The position numbers and the translations under genes are program-made. From Helochares maculicollis (Eukaryota; Arthropoda; Insecta; Coleoptera; Hydrophilidae): 51,687 bases of DNA. Numbering within the stretch: position 1 is the first letter of the stretch; each line of letters begins with the position of its first letter. The notes under the pieces were generated by a model that searched no databases, was not told the DNA's origin, and worked only from the letters and a program-made list of their open reading frames with translations. Shown here in pieces: positions 35,497 through 46,055 of the stretch. Location: positions 1 through 51,687 of the forward strand of contig JAWQRO010000159.1 of NCBI GenBank assembly GCA_033557835.1, read 5' to 3'.

Positions 35497-35778
35497 GGTA
35501 CACAAGTAAATCTATCGTTAAAGGTGAATATCTACAATTTCGTAAAGTAGTGAAACACCAAGACATGAGCATCGTTGGTGTGAACTCATCAGGATGACGA
35601 CAAGAAGATATAGCGACCAGTTTGGGCTTATGGGATCTGCTTGAAGTAGAAGTAAAACCAGGAGCCACAGGAAGAAGTAGTTGGTGATCTTCTAACGATA
35701 TCATCACTATTTTAAAGTATAACAGAAAAAGAGATTTCTACAGTGCCTTCTTTATCTGAATACGAAAAAACACTGATA
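35497..35778. other. Unassigned, weakly coding-like
   Basis: A plus-strand frame reads GEYLQFRKVVKHQDMSIVGV and, after a stop, EDIATSLGLWDLLEVEVK. The minus strand is also open (35432-35707). It may be the relic of an old element; nothing is recognised. Confidence 0.3.
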
Positions 35779-37072
35779 TACTACTGTGATCAAAAAGTTA
35801 GGTAAAATAGTCATTTAAGACTCCCAGACATGAGGAAGGCAGGTAAATTTTTGTTCCTATGTTGCGAGGACTGTCTATAACATTTGCCAAGCATCTGTTT
35901 GTCAAAAGCTTTAATTCTCTCCGAGTTACATGTGTTTTTGTAAGCAAGTTAATTTGTTTGATATTTAAAATGGGTGATTTTGCTGAGCAAAGAACTTGCA
36001 TCAAATTTTGTTTGCGAAACGAATATTCTTTGCGAATACATTGAAAATGTTGCGGAATGCCTTTGGCTATCAAACTATGGCACAAAAAAAACGATTATAA
36101 GTAGTACGACGAGTTCAAAGCGGGCCGAAACGCGTTGAAGACGAACCGCGCTCAGGACGACCATCAACGTCTACCGACGAGTGCCACGTCCAAAAATCAA
36201 AGATGTGGTCCTTGATAATCGTTGATTGACAATTAGAGACCTCACTGATACTGGTGGAATATCATTTGACTCAGCTCAAAACATTTTGAAGGATTTTTTG
36301 TGTATCAAACGCGTCAAGTCTCGATTGATGGCAATATCGCTCAATTTTTTGGAAAAAAATCGTCGCGTTGATGTAAGTGAAGCTTTGCTGTCTGACTATC
36401 GGGACCACTTGAAATGCATCATCACTGAAGGCGAGACCTGGATTTATGCATACGACCCTGAAACCACCGACCAATCTAGCGAATATAGTGCAAAAGGTGA
36501 AGCAAGACCGAAAAGACCCCGGCAAAGTCGATCGAAAATCAAGGTCATGTTGACAGTTTTCTTTGATTATCGTGATGTGGTGCTATATGAATTCCTTCCG
36601 CCAACTGCCAACAAAGAATATTATTTGAGTGTTTTGCGTTGTTTGCGTGAAGCTATTCGTCTAAAACGGCCGGAATTTTGGGCGAACAACTCTTGGTTCC
36701 TTTATCACTATAATGCACCATGTCATACTGCATTAGTACTTCGCGAGTTTTTTCCCAAAAACTCGACTCATATCGTTCCACAACCACTGTATTTACCTGA
36801 TTTGGCTCCGTGCGACTTCTGACTATTCAAAAGGCCAATGCGAGGGTACCGTTTTGATACGATTGAGGAGATATAAACGGAATTGAAGAAGAGTTTGCAT
36901 GCTATACCGGAAAAAGACTATTCCGACTGTTTCGAGGACTGGAAAAAGCGTTGGCTAAAGTGCGTTTTATCGGACTGGGATTACTTTGACGGGGATGAAA
37001 TTGATTTGGAAGAATAAATAAGGAATTTAAAGTTTATGAACAGATTCACCTTACTTTTTGATCACAGTAGTA
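35779..37072 (+). mobile_element. Mariner copy C, full length (1294 bp)
   Basis: Terminal repeats TACTACTGTGATCAAAAAGT (left) and the complement of ACTTTTTGATCACAGTAGTA (right) are almost perfect, with TA on both sides (35777-35778, 37073-37074). Same family as copy B, which is a deleted version. The left end lies about 280 bp from the end of the 428-bp satellite. Confidence 0.95.
35970..37017 (+). pseudogene. Mariner transposase (copy C), broken, catalytic Asp lost
   Basis: Starts MGDFAEQRTCIKFCLRNEYS, shifts frame, passes stops at about 36100 and 36226, then is open for 198 codons (36226-36822): LTDTGGISFDSAQNILKDF (helix-turn-helix), the catalytic core, and QSRSKIKVMLTVFFDYRDVV. The first-Asp motif, normally TGDETW, reads TEGETW. 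The second, normally HHDNAPCH, reads YHYNAPCH. Both catalytic aspartates are therefore gone. The third-Asp motif reads LAPCDF*LF, with the same TGA as in copy B. The C-terminus (CFEDWKKRW, DYFDGDEIDLEE*) is intact. It is inactive for several independent reasons. Confidence 0.92.
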
Positions 37073-37178
37073 TATTCAATCTTTGAATAGTAGAACACAA
37101 ATACGTGATTTATTGATAATTGCTTTGTTTCAACATAGATTAATGGTTGACCCATAACGTTATCACTCAAATAAATGT

Positions 37179-37361
37179 GTGATTTCATTATCTATTTGTA
37201 TAATTTTGTCATACATTGTATTCCAAATTGATTTCATTCTCTTCCCCCTTCAAAGTAAACTGGTTTGGACGCTTATCCCGTTTTTGGTGGTATTTACGCT
37301 TTGTGATACTTTGTTACTATCCAAAGAGGTGCAGCACCAACAGGCTCAATCTTTCGGATAG
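37179..37361 (+). CDS. Hydrophobic ORF, possible membrane-spanning exon
   Basis: A 60-codon frame, lacking a canonical ATG at its start, encodes two strongly hydrophobic stretches (ISLSICIILSYIVFQIDFIL and LVWTLIPFLVVFTL) followed by a polar tail (LLLSKEVQHQQAQSFG*). Two membrane spans and a polar tail could belong to an insect chemoreceptor-like or other membrane protein, but no family motif is present and AT-rich DNA often yields hydrophobic frames. Confidence 0.15.
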   Translation: MISLSICIILSYIVFQIDFILFPLQSKLVWTLIPFLVVFTLCDTLLLSKEVQHQQAQSFG

Positions 37362-38314
37362 ATATCCTAAGTAATAGGTTCTTGTAGTTGTCGCTCGTTG
37401 TCTGGAACTCTATTACCAAAGAAAACTTGCCTTCTCGGCATTTTTCAAGTGCCCAAGGGAAGAAAGGTCGAGCTAGTTAGACATTGAACTTCAGCAAAGA
37501 ATGTCTAAAATTCAAAACCCAAGCAATGGCAGAATAATACAATGTAAAATATTTGGTTTCTTAGGCCAGAATATAGATATTGCCATTATGACTAATATGT
37601 AATGTAATTTGGGCATTGATGGTGGTGTCGAATAAGAACTAATACCCTAATACATATCAGCAACATCCGGTAAAAAAAGAGAGCTGTATTGATAAGATTA
37701 AACTCTTTAAAAGCACATCCCAGCAATATCGCAACATATCGTAAAGATCTAGTGCAAACAAATATTGGCGCTGGAGTTGCTAAAGCTAGATCATTATAAC
37801 AAATAAAAGTTTGACTATATTCGGAAGTGTTTCTGTTCTATTTGTGGAAACAGAAGTTTCCCTTCCAGTACTTGTTGGGTGGGTTGAGTAAATCAGTACC
37901 AATGCTTGCCCAAGTCCAAATAAAGGAAGTGAATGTGAGGCGTGGGCAGCAGCCCACCCTGTTAAACTGCAGAATTGATCACAGAACCAAGGTTGCAATT
38001 TAAGAAAAAAATTGATTAGAGGATGAATAAAGCGAGTAACAATACAACGAATTCTAGAAACATTGGTAGCAACAACAATCATGAAAGAGTTGGCGATGGA
38101 AATCTGATATCGATTAACTAGATTTTGCATAATGAGAACAGAGGATTTGATTGATTTAAAACGTTATGGCTATGCCCATAAGTGTTCTTTTAAAATTAAG
38201 CAATTAAAGCAATCATCTCGCTGCACATAATCACATAAAATCAGCGGAACGTCCAGCACGTGAATTAGTAACATCCTGCAATATTCTGTAATCAATTTGT
38301 GGTTTTTTTGGAAG

Positions 38315-38865
38315 GATCTAATGAGCAGTTTCCGTGGACATTGCAGACTACCTCCACAAATAGTAAACTCATTTTACGATATATGCACAACCATGAAAAC
38401 ACAATTACACATTTTTACACCTCCGTGAATCTAAGCAATGCAACCGAGTTGCGGTGGTACAGAAAGAATTCCAAGGCCGCACCGATGATGTAAGTGCTCT
38501 AACAGTTTTAGTGATGTACGATTAACTATTCATTTTTCAATGTCGTTTGCTCTGCCTTTAGTTCATAATATATTGCACATTACTGTGCTATTCAATAATA
38601 AAAATCTGAGCGAAGTAAATTATGTTTGCAAGGTTACTCCATCTAACATTAGCCTGTGTACGTAACTATAAATACCCATTTTATCGTAATATAGGTCACA
38701 TTAATGCACTTTTTATAGATAGATGCCCACGAAATGAATTACAGCGTATTATGTGAAGCATTGAGCATATGTTATTATTTTGTTGAATGACTATAAATTT
38801 ACTTTTATTCACTTAGAATTCGGAGATCTGCTTTGTTGGGAATTTTCCATCCAGGTGATTTCTGA
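38315..38865 (+). CDS. Candidate two-exon gene end, unknown protein
   Basis: Exon 1 (38315-38489) follows GGTTTTTTTGGAAG, is open, and ends at GAT|GTAAGT, a consensus donor. It encodes SNEQFPWTLQTTSTNSK, then ITHFYTSVNLSNATELRWYR and KNSKAAPM. The intron is 327 bp and ends in a strong acceptor (TTTACTTTTATTCACTTAG). Exon 2 (38817-38865) continues in phase: IRRSALLGIFHPGDF, then TGA at 38863-38865. A second possible donor, CAG|GTGATT, lies at 38854-38855. Two NxS/T sites (in NLSNAT) would suit an extracellular domain, but no domain is recognised and no upstream exon was located. Support is splice-site quality, phase match and composition only. Confidence 0.35.
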
Positions 38866-38946
38866 GTATTAAGAAAATCTACTTAGATGATTCAAATCCA
38901 TCCAGTTTTATGATTTCTGAATGAACATGGAACTCTTATTGTTCAT

Positions 38947-39192
38947 ATGTCAAAACCATACGTTGTTTTGCCACTCAATCGTACATTTGAGGTAAGCAAT
39001 CACGAGGTTATGAAGTTTAAAGTCCAAGCGAAGAAAATTCTGAAAAAGGCGTCTGCGCAGCTACCAAGTTTATGGAATATTTTACTTGCAAAACGAACAA
39101 TTTTTAACGATAAGAAGCCGCGTTTATTCATGGACCTGACTCTTAATGAATACACAGTTGAATTAGTTTGGCAACAAACAGATGCAGATTAA
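38947..39192 (+). CDS. Hypothetical 81-aa ORF
   Basis: A frame with a genuine ATG encodes MSKPYVVLPLNRTFEVSN, a lysine-rich middle (KFKVQAKKILKKASAQLPSL) and an acidic end (YTVELVWQQTDAD*). The composition is protein-like and the sequence is not repetitive. A good donor-like site (GAG|GTAAGC) lies at about 38992, so only the first 15 codons might be exon. It starts about 80 bases after the candidate gene end at 38865, on the same strand. No domain is recognised. Confidence 0.25.
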   Translation: MSKPYVVLPLNRTFEVSNHEVMKFKVQAKKILKKASAQLPSLWNILLAKRTIFNDKKPRLFMDLTLNEYTVELVWQQTDAD

Positions 39193-40472
39193 AAATTACG
39201 TTGAATACGCGCTGAAAATGTGGGCTATTTAAAATTAGACATCCATGAAATCTTTCGGTGGAGAAGAGAAAGCAGATCTTCTTCCAGTGTTTTAATTGAG
39301 TTTGTGTTTCTGCGAGGTATAATTAGGGTACGTCTGTCGTTCGAAAAGAGACAGAGCCCAGGTCTCGTTTGATCTCAATTTTTACTGTTGGTTCTTTTAA
39401 ATATGCTTAATTGATGCTCTGAAATTTTACGCCAAATTAAGTATTTACAAAGATGATATCGTTGAATTAAGGAAGTTGTTTTGAGAAACAGGTGCTTTCA
39501 GCCCACTCCTCCATCGCGCCACGACGCGCCGAGAGATAATCAATAGGCTGATGTAAGAGGCCTTTTCTCCATTTAAATGATTGCCATTAGAGGAGCATTT
39601 TAAGAGGAAGCGCGCTCATTGAAACGATTTTATTTCTGGAACTAATCAATTAAATTAAAACCTCCTTATTTTCTTCAGAAAAAATCTCTTTAGATCTCTC
39701 AAATTATCATTTTATAATGTAACATAGGAGCGCTATGTTTTAAGGGGCGTCATGTCTCGAGAACATTTAGCAACAGACTCTGTCGAAGAATGTCGTCAAA
39801 GTTTGACTAATACGTAAAGCTGACTAGACAGATAGTCTTCTGTTTAAAAGGGTTTTTGAATGATTCACACCGACCTCCACACGCACCACCGAACAACCCC
39901 GTTGAAATATTAACGTCGACCTTATTCAATCCTGGACGTAAATAAACACAGACCAGTTAGTATCCTCGTTTAATTTTAATGTCATTAAAAATTAACTACA
40001 AAACACCTGGCGGCAGGTTACTGACCTAGAACTTTCACATTCAGTATGTCCTAGATTACATCAGTGTGCCGCTGCCATGCCGGCTCGCAATTCGCACGTC
40101 ATTTGTTGCAGAGACAGCGCGATTTTGTTGTCATATTGTTGCACGTACGGCATTCGTTTACATGGCCAACTTTCATACAACCGGAGCAGCAAAGTGTCGA
40201 GTTCGTCGACCGATGCCAACTACTGTTTTGTAGATAGCCGGAATATTGGCATCGTGCGAGACCGATTCATTCAACTTTTTCGGCAGGTAATTGACCGAGT
40301 CTAGTCTGATTACTTCTCTCCTAATTACGAAATGAAAATAAAAGTTATTTCTGATGCCGCTTGTGCACGAAACGATTGTAAAACTGAGAGTGGCTCGGCC
40401 GGAATGTTTTAAATCTTTTAAAAAGGCATTAGCTCAATATGGAATTAGATTTCTCTAAGTTTAGCTAGTGGT
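39193..40472. other. Unassigned sequence, GC-richer near 39880-40310
   Basis: No supported gene. 40077-40304 is a 75-codon frame from an ATG in GC-richer DNA without known motifs. CGGCAGGTTACTGACC (40012) and CGGCAGGTAATTGACC (40280) are a curious near-identical pair, each containing CAG|GT. Confidence 0.4.
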
Positions 40473-40706
40473 ATGGAGGTCATGCTAATGGAAAGTAGCG
40501 ACTCCCCAGATCTTTATTCAGAGCTCATGATGATTGAAGATTTATGGGGCCGCTTGAGCGAGAAGACTTTTAAATGGAAATGGTTGCCAAACTCACAGTC
40601 AAACGCGACCAAGTAAGAAGTAAGAGACACTCATGCTGCTGGAGGTATTCATTTTCTGCTACTTTACGACTTCTAGTTGGTTCTATCCTTTGTGCCCTTT
40701 ATGTTG
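40473..40706 (+). CDS. Candidate short gene with a 64-nt intron
   Basis: A frame from ATG at 40473 reads MEVMLMESSDSPDLYSELMM, then EDLWGRLSEKTFKWKWLPN, and meets TAA at 40614-40616. A donor-like CAA|GTAAGA lies inside the AAG-TAA end (40613), and 64 bases later comes an acceptor (CTACTTTACGACTTCTAG, ending about 40676). Insect introns often have this length. Splicing would extend the frame by NWFYPLCPLC before TGA. The acidic start and basic middle are protein-like, but no family is recognised. Confidence 0.2.
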
Positions 40707-42496
40707 AGCCGCGAATTATTGTATGAAGTCTTCCGGATGGACGCAACCATCTAAGCGATTTAGAAGTTCCAGCAAAGAAACATGCTTTAGTCAGGTGTAC
40801 AAATCTAATGAGAGTGGTTGGTGAAATTTTGGAAGAAACTATCAGAAAGTCCTGTTGAGGATTGAGATTGATTGAGTACTGTAAGTTAATGAAGTCATCG
40901 CATATTTCTATAGCTAAAAACTCATAATGAGAAATGAATTATTAACGCTAGCTGTTAACAACTCTTTCGACTAAATACCTAACGTTAGTAGTAAAAAAAT
41001 TATTAAAATTAATCAGATATGGTCCACCATTTTCAACAATTTATGCGTGGATGAGTAGGTGCAGATGAAAAATCTGATAGAGTGTAAAAAACTGTCTTAA
41101 TAAGGAAAGAATAATAGCCAAGACTTATAAAAGAAAAAAGATAAGGGAGGAAGACAGAATATAGTCCATGAAACAAGAGAAATAGTCAAGAACTACTACG
41201 AGAAACATTTCGTGTTCTGAGGAGACTTTCAGCTTCTAGTTAGGATGTTTAGTTGCAAAGGAAAAAGCTTGTATCTAGTGTATTTCCTAAAGCAAATGGG
41301 ATGCTAATAGTTGCCAAGCCAACCTCTTGATTAATTTCCACCATATAATTTCCCTAACAAATCAATAAGTAATTGATTATTTACACTTGGCAAGATTCTT
41401 AGTTAAATCACTTCAGTTAGAGAGACCAAGGACTTAATTTGTCTTGATGGGGACCCCAACCCACTTTTACCGATCCTGATAGGAATCACTCTCTGTTGGT
41501 GGAGCAGCGTGAGAGGGGGAGGGGCGACAATTCGCCTAAAGGGCGACCGTTTTGTAAATAGAAATCAAAATCAAACTCCGGTGCTAAGCACGCATACAAG
41601 GGCTTTGGAAATGGGATGAAAGCAGATATAACTAACACACATCCAAGGCATACAACAGCTACACGCACATGCCAAGTTACAGACAGACCTACATACATAT
41701 ATACAAGCGTTAATCGAGTCAGTTATCCGCAATTCATTAGTGAGAGACAGGTAGAGTAATTTAAACAGTTGTTAACACGGTCGTGGATGTTCTTGGTTGG
41801 GATCAGGGGCTACGATAAACGGATTTGTTAATACCTATCACCTTTATTGCTATGTTAAATTCGAACTATACATACAAGAAATTCAATACTGATGATAATA
41901 CACACAATAGTAACGAGTACTTGGTGGCGTTGGAGGAATTGGGTTACCACTGATTAATTTGAATGTTGTATTTTGCGTGTGTAGCTTAGGTGAGGAGAGC
42001 GGGGTACAAATTCTGTGTACTGCCTGAGTGTTCCACAAAAGTTTAGTAATTGACTGTCTACGCAATTATCAAACCACAATCGACCCTGTAAAGGTACCAG
42101 CGTTAATTATTTACCCAGCAAAAAAGTATACAGTGAGTGCCTTGAGGATTCAGCGCTTTGTTGTGTCACCTTAATGGCCTGTATTTAAAAACCACTTAAT
42201 TCAATTCGAAACGAGCTATGAAATGACATCAGAATTTACATCATTCATTCTGCATTTAAAATTAATGCCGCTGGCTTCATCTGCTAGTGATTCACACTAT
42301 GGTTAGAAATGTGCAATATACTATTATAAGATGTTAAACAAGTGATGCGTTAATCCAGCGTCTTCACTTATACAAAACAACAAATGACGCATTCCTATTT
42401 TTTCAACGATCAGTAACAAGGTACTGATCTCACAGTAATGACACCAAATCTAGTATTTTTACATTTTCGTATTCTATGCTATAAAATAAGGACCTA
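40707..42496. other. Unassigned sequence
   Basis: No supported gene or repeat. Frames at 41486-41698 and 41883-42065 (minus) have no motif. Confidence 0.5.
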
Positions 42497-42949
42497 CTGC
42501 ACAGGCTGTAAAGCCGCAGGCCTGATCAACAGATCGCACCACAAACAAAATATCCTTGTCTTAGAATTCTAACATTAACTAGAATTGTGTCAAAATTTCA
42601 TAGCTACTCATCTAATCGTTCTTAAGTTATTGGCCCAAAAGTGACCGTACCTCTGCTATATTTGACAACGCTCTGGGTCATTCATCTTGTGATTCCACCG
42701 TTAAATTGAAAGAATTGCGCTTTGAACTAGTCCCACACCCAACGTATTTCCCAGATTTGGCCCCCAGCGACTATTCTTCGTTCCCAGACTCAAAAAGTGC
42801 CTCGCTGGAAGAAGATTTCACTCAAATGAGGAGATCAAGATAGAAACAAACGCCTATTTTGAAGGCTCCGAAGCTTCACACCCTCACCATATTTTCATTT
42901 AAAACAAGGTTCATTTATTGCTAGGCCCGAGACTTTTCAGCCCATGCAG
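42497..42949 (+). mobile_element. Mariner copy F, 453-bp deletion derivative
   Basis: Ends are CTGCACAGGCTGTAAAGCCG (left) and the complement of GAGACTTTTCAGCCCATGCAG (right, 21 bases with its last G), imperfect inverted repeats flanked by TA on both sides (42495-42496, 42950-42951). Between them only part of the 5' non-coding region and the C-terminal third of a transposase gene remain. At 453 bp with both ends kept, it is on the way to a MITE-like element. Confidence 0.85.
42670..42905 (+). pseudogene. Mariner transposase C-terminal fragment (copy F)
   Basis: Reads FDNALGHSSCDSTVKLKEL then FELVPHPTYFPDLAPSDYS. The Asp of FDNA and that of PSDY are separated by exactly 34 residues, the DD34D spacing of mariner. 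After this the frame breaks up (NEEIKIETNAYFEGSEA can be read in another frame). The DNA-binding and first catalytic parts are deleted. Confidence 0.88.
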
Positions 42950-44467
42950 TATATCTCTATCAATCATGATGATAGTACTTTTTACTCTTTGAAAAAGGTC
43001 GGTGACATATCTGTAGAGCACATTGCTTTGTAGTTTCGTTTGCTTTTAATTGATGCCATTTCGTTTGCGTTGTTTTCATTTCCATACCAAATGTTTGTTT
43101 TGAGTATACCTAAGTGTTGCCAACCCAGCACCTTGTTTTCGAAAAGTAGTGACCATGAAAACGTCAGATTTATCAGGAAGCAGCATTCAAATGACAATAC
43201 AGAAAATTTACTGCTATAGATTTAAATTTCCAGAAGGTTAAAGAGTTAACCGACTTAGATCGTTTATTGTGCATAAATTAAAACTGCAGTTACTAACAGA
43301 TAACTGGCGTTGCTTTTTTATTTGTCGTCAATTTGATCAGAATCTTACCCTTACATTTCATTTGAAGTTCGCAAAAATGTGATTTATAAGAAATGCTAGT
43401 GAGCATTAAAAAGTAGCGTGTAATTCTAATTAAAATAATTTTTTATTTGACAATAAGTTTAGACGGATTCAGCCCAATTTTTAACATTGAAGTAAAATGA
43501 GTGATAGTTTGCTAATTTTCCAGTATACTTATTTTATGAAAAATGCACGTTTATACAGATTGCAAATACAAATAGAAGTGCTGAAAAGCCAAAAAATGTT
43601 CTTTTCGCCAACACTCTAGAATGTTATTAAATAAGTAATTGTAGCTTTAAAGAAAAGGCGCCGTTGTAATTCCCCGCACCTAAAAAATATCTATATTAAA
43701 CGAATTGTGAAAGAAGTGAGGCATTGAAACGAGTTTATTTTTAAAATCTAAAAAAAACGTAAATCATATCTTTCATTATATAAACACCTAACTTAAGCTG
43801 CATGTACGTCACCTTCAGTTGGAAATCCAAATTAGTTCATAGTGTCGATTAAGATTTTAACATTTTGTTAGTCATTATGCCTCGTTTCGCTCGGTCCAGC
43901 CGATTTAAGTGTCGCCTTCAATTTTCAGCACAACAAATCTAACAAATTAACGAACTAGTTTGTGCCTTTACGACCCACTCATCAATATAATACCCGCTGA
44001 TTTCTTTATGTGATTACTATACGGTAGAATTTCAAACAACGCAACTCCAAGTTCCAAGGACATATATTACATCAATTTTACTGGATCTGTTATGAGATTC
44101 TTGATAGAATGAAGGTTCCTATTTTTCAAGTCACCGCTAAATACATAATCATATTTAAATTTAGATTAAAGCGAGAAAGGTTTTTCCAATTTATTAGATT
44201 ATCAAAATTTGACACAAGAAATTCATATATCTTTAGTATAACAGCTCTGTTAATTTACCTGTTTTAACAGTTTTTGTTATCGTTATTCTATTCTAGTCAT
44301 TTTACTTCACAAGACTTAAAATAGTCGACTCTCAAATTCCTAGTTTGATTGTAGATTTGACTGACTCGCATTGTTTAAAGTAAAGCTTAGTGGATATTTA
44401 CAAATATCACATATTCTAGAAATATCTGTTATTTCGGAGAACCTTTCTATAATATGAGTATCACCCT
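42950..44467. other. Unassigned AT-rich sequence
   Basis: Nothing recognised; the 71-codon minus frame at 42982-43197 has no motif. Confidence 0.5.
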
Positions 44468-44790
44468 TGTTGCGTCCTATTGGATCGCTGAAGGGAGAGG
44501 GTGGCGTCCCCCCACTTTCTCATAGGTTAAGTTTAGAGATAGGTTTAGTTTAAGAGCAAGTGTTAAGAATGCAACTCTAAAGAATAGTAATAAGTTATTT
44601 GTAAGCCCTTGTACATACCATTGGGAAGTGATTTAATACAATAATATACAGTCCACATAGTATTATTGGCTTGATCATATTGACGCGCATGAGGTGCGTA
44701 ATTTCGATACTTGCTACATTTTTGGATGACACACTTCCGGTCTTCGAACCGGATAATACACTTTTTGGTCCTTCGAGCTAGACAACCCTT
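44468..44790 (+). mobile_element. Possible LTR-retrotransposon remnant
   Basis: The stretch begins TGTTGCGTCC, has a polyadenylation-like AATACAATAATATACA near 44636, and is followed by TTTTTGG and two related boxes, GGTCTTCGAACCGGAT (44737) and GGTCCTTCGAGCTAGA (44767). I associate this style of sequence with the LTR/leader region of insect BEL/Pao-type elements. No second LTR, gag or pol is present, so at most it is a fragment. Confidence 0.25.
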
Positions 44791-45013
44791 TATGCTAAGA
44801 CTGTTTCAATACGTGTTTAGCCGATATGTTGTAAATCAGTATTTATAGCAGAGTAAATTATCGATCCTAATCAAATTCTGACCGTATTTAAAATTTTTCA
44901 ATTTACGTTTGCTATGTCTCGGATTAAAAAAAATTATAGGGCAAGTTAGTGGATAAAAATGTATAGCTTTGCTCCGTGCAAATTTTTTTAAATGTAATGA
45001 GTAGATACGCATA

Positions 45014-46055
45014 CCAGGTGCGCAAGTTTAAAATGTCCTTTTTTCATGAAAATTTCGCAATTATTTAAGAACAATGATAAAAAACATTTTATTCAACGTA
45101 TTGACCCTTGCTTTTTACAAATTTTATCCCTCTATGGATCAATTTATGGATACTATTCCAAAAGAAAGCTTCAACTTTCATTGATATCCATTCATCGAGC
45201 CATTTTTGTACATCCTCGAAAGTCTTGAAGTGTTGCTCAGCTAGTGCGTGTCCCGTCGAGAAGAAGAGTTGGTATTCATAAGGCGCCAGGCCTGGTCAAT
45301 ACGTTGGGTGGGACATAAGTCTCCAATCAAGCGGAGAAATGGTTTCTTTGGCCACTTTGGCTGAATGTGCAGGAGCGTTGTCGTGCTGCAGAATGAATTT
45401 GTAGTGTCTTCGAGCCCATTCTGGGCGTTTTTCGATCAATGCGTGGCTTAAATTGATCATTTGTTGTCGGTAGCGGACGGTATTAACTGTTTCGCCGGGT
45501 TAGAGAAGCTTGTAGTACACTACTCCCTTTTAATACCACCACAAACACAGCAGTGTCTTCTTCCCAAAACGATCCGATTTTGTACTCGATGTTGAGGGCT
45601 GTCCCGGCATTTCTTGCGTTTAAGATTCTCAAAATATATCCATTTTTCTTCGCCAAATACAACCCGATGCACGAACCCCTTTATTTTGTGGCGTAAATGC
45701 AGCATTTCTACACAGTTTTTCGTCTTGCCATCTGTCGTTCGTTCAGTTTGTGTGAAATCCATTTTCCAACTTTTAGAATCTGCCCCATGGCTCTTAGGCA
45801 ATCGAAAATGGCTTGCCAAGTGACATTCAACTGCGGCGCCATTATTTGTTAAGTTTGTGTATCGTCTTCGTCCAATAATGCTTGTAGTTTGTCGTCTTCA
45901 AACTTTTTTGGTCCATTTTCACGTTCTTTGTCAATAACATTGATATCGTAGAAAGCAGCGTTCACAAGTCTTGACGGTTGGAGCAATACGGCGATCTTCA
46001 AAAGGTTTCATGCGCTATCTTTTGACAGCAAAACATTTTAAACTTGCGCATCTGG
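45014..46055 (-). mobile_element. Mariner copy G, mauritiana-like (1042 bp)
   Basis: Terminal repeats CCAGGTGCGCAAGTTTAAAA (left) and the complement of TTTTAAACTTGCGCATCTGG (right) resemble those of Mos1-type mariners. TA flanks the left end; the right end has GA before a TA. The element is about 240 bp short because the region between the right terminal repeat and the transposase DNA-binding domain is missing. Confidence 0.92.
45089..46011 (-). pseudogene. Mos1-like mariner transposase (copy G), broken
   Basis: The N-terminal 30-40 residues are deleted. From 46011 one reads RIAPTVKTCERCF, then in another frame GPKKFEDDKLQALLDEDDTQT*, the linker, CVEMLHLRHKIKGFVHRVV and FGEEKWIYFENLKRKK. The first-Asp motif is FGEEKW where relatives have TGDEKW, so Glu replaces the first catalytic Asp. 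The second is intact (FILQHDNAPAHSAK). The third reads PGLAPYEYQLF where PDLAPSDYHLF is usual, so Glu again replaces Asp. The C-terminus (ALAEQHFKTFEDVQKWLDEW, KGQYVE*) is well kept. There are several stops and frame changes. Confidence 0.9.
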
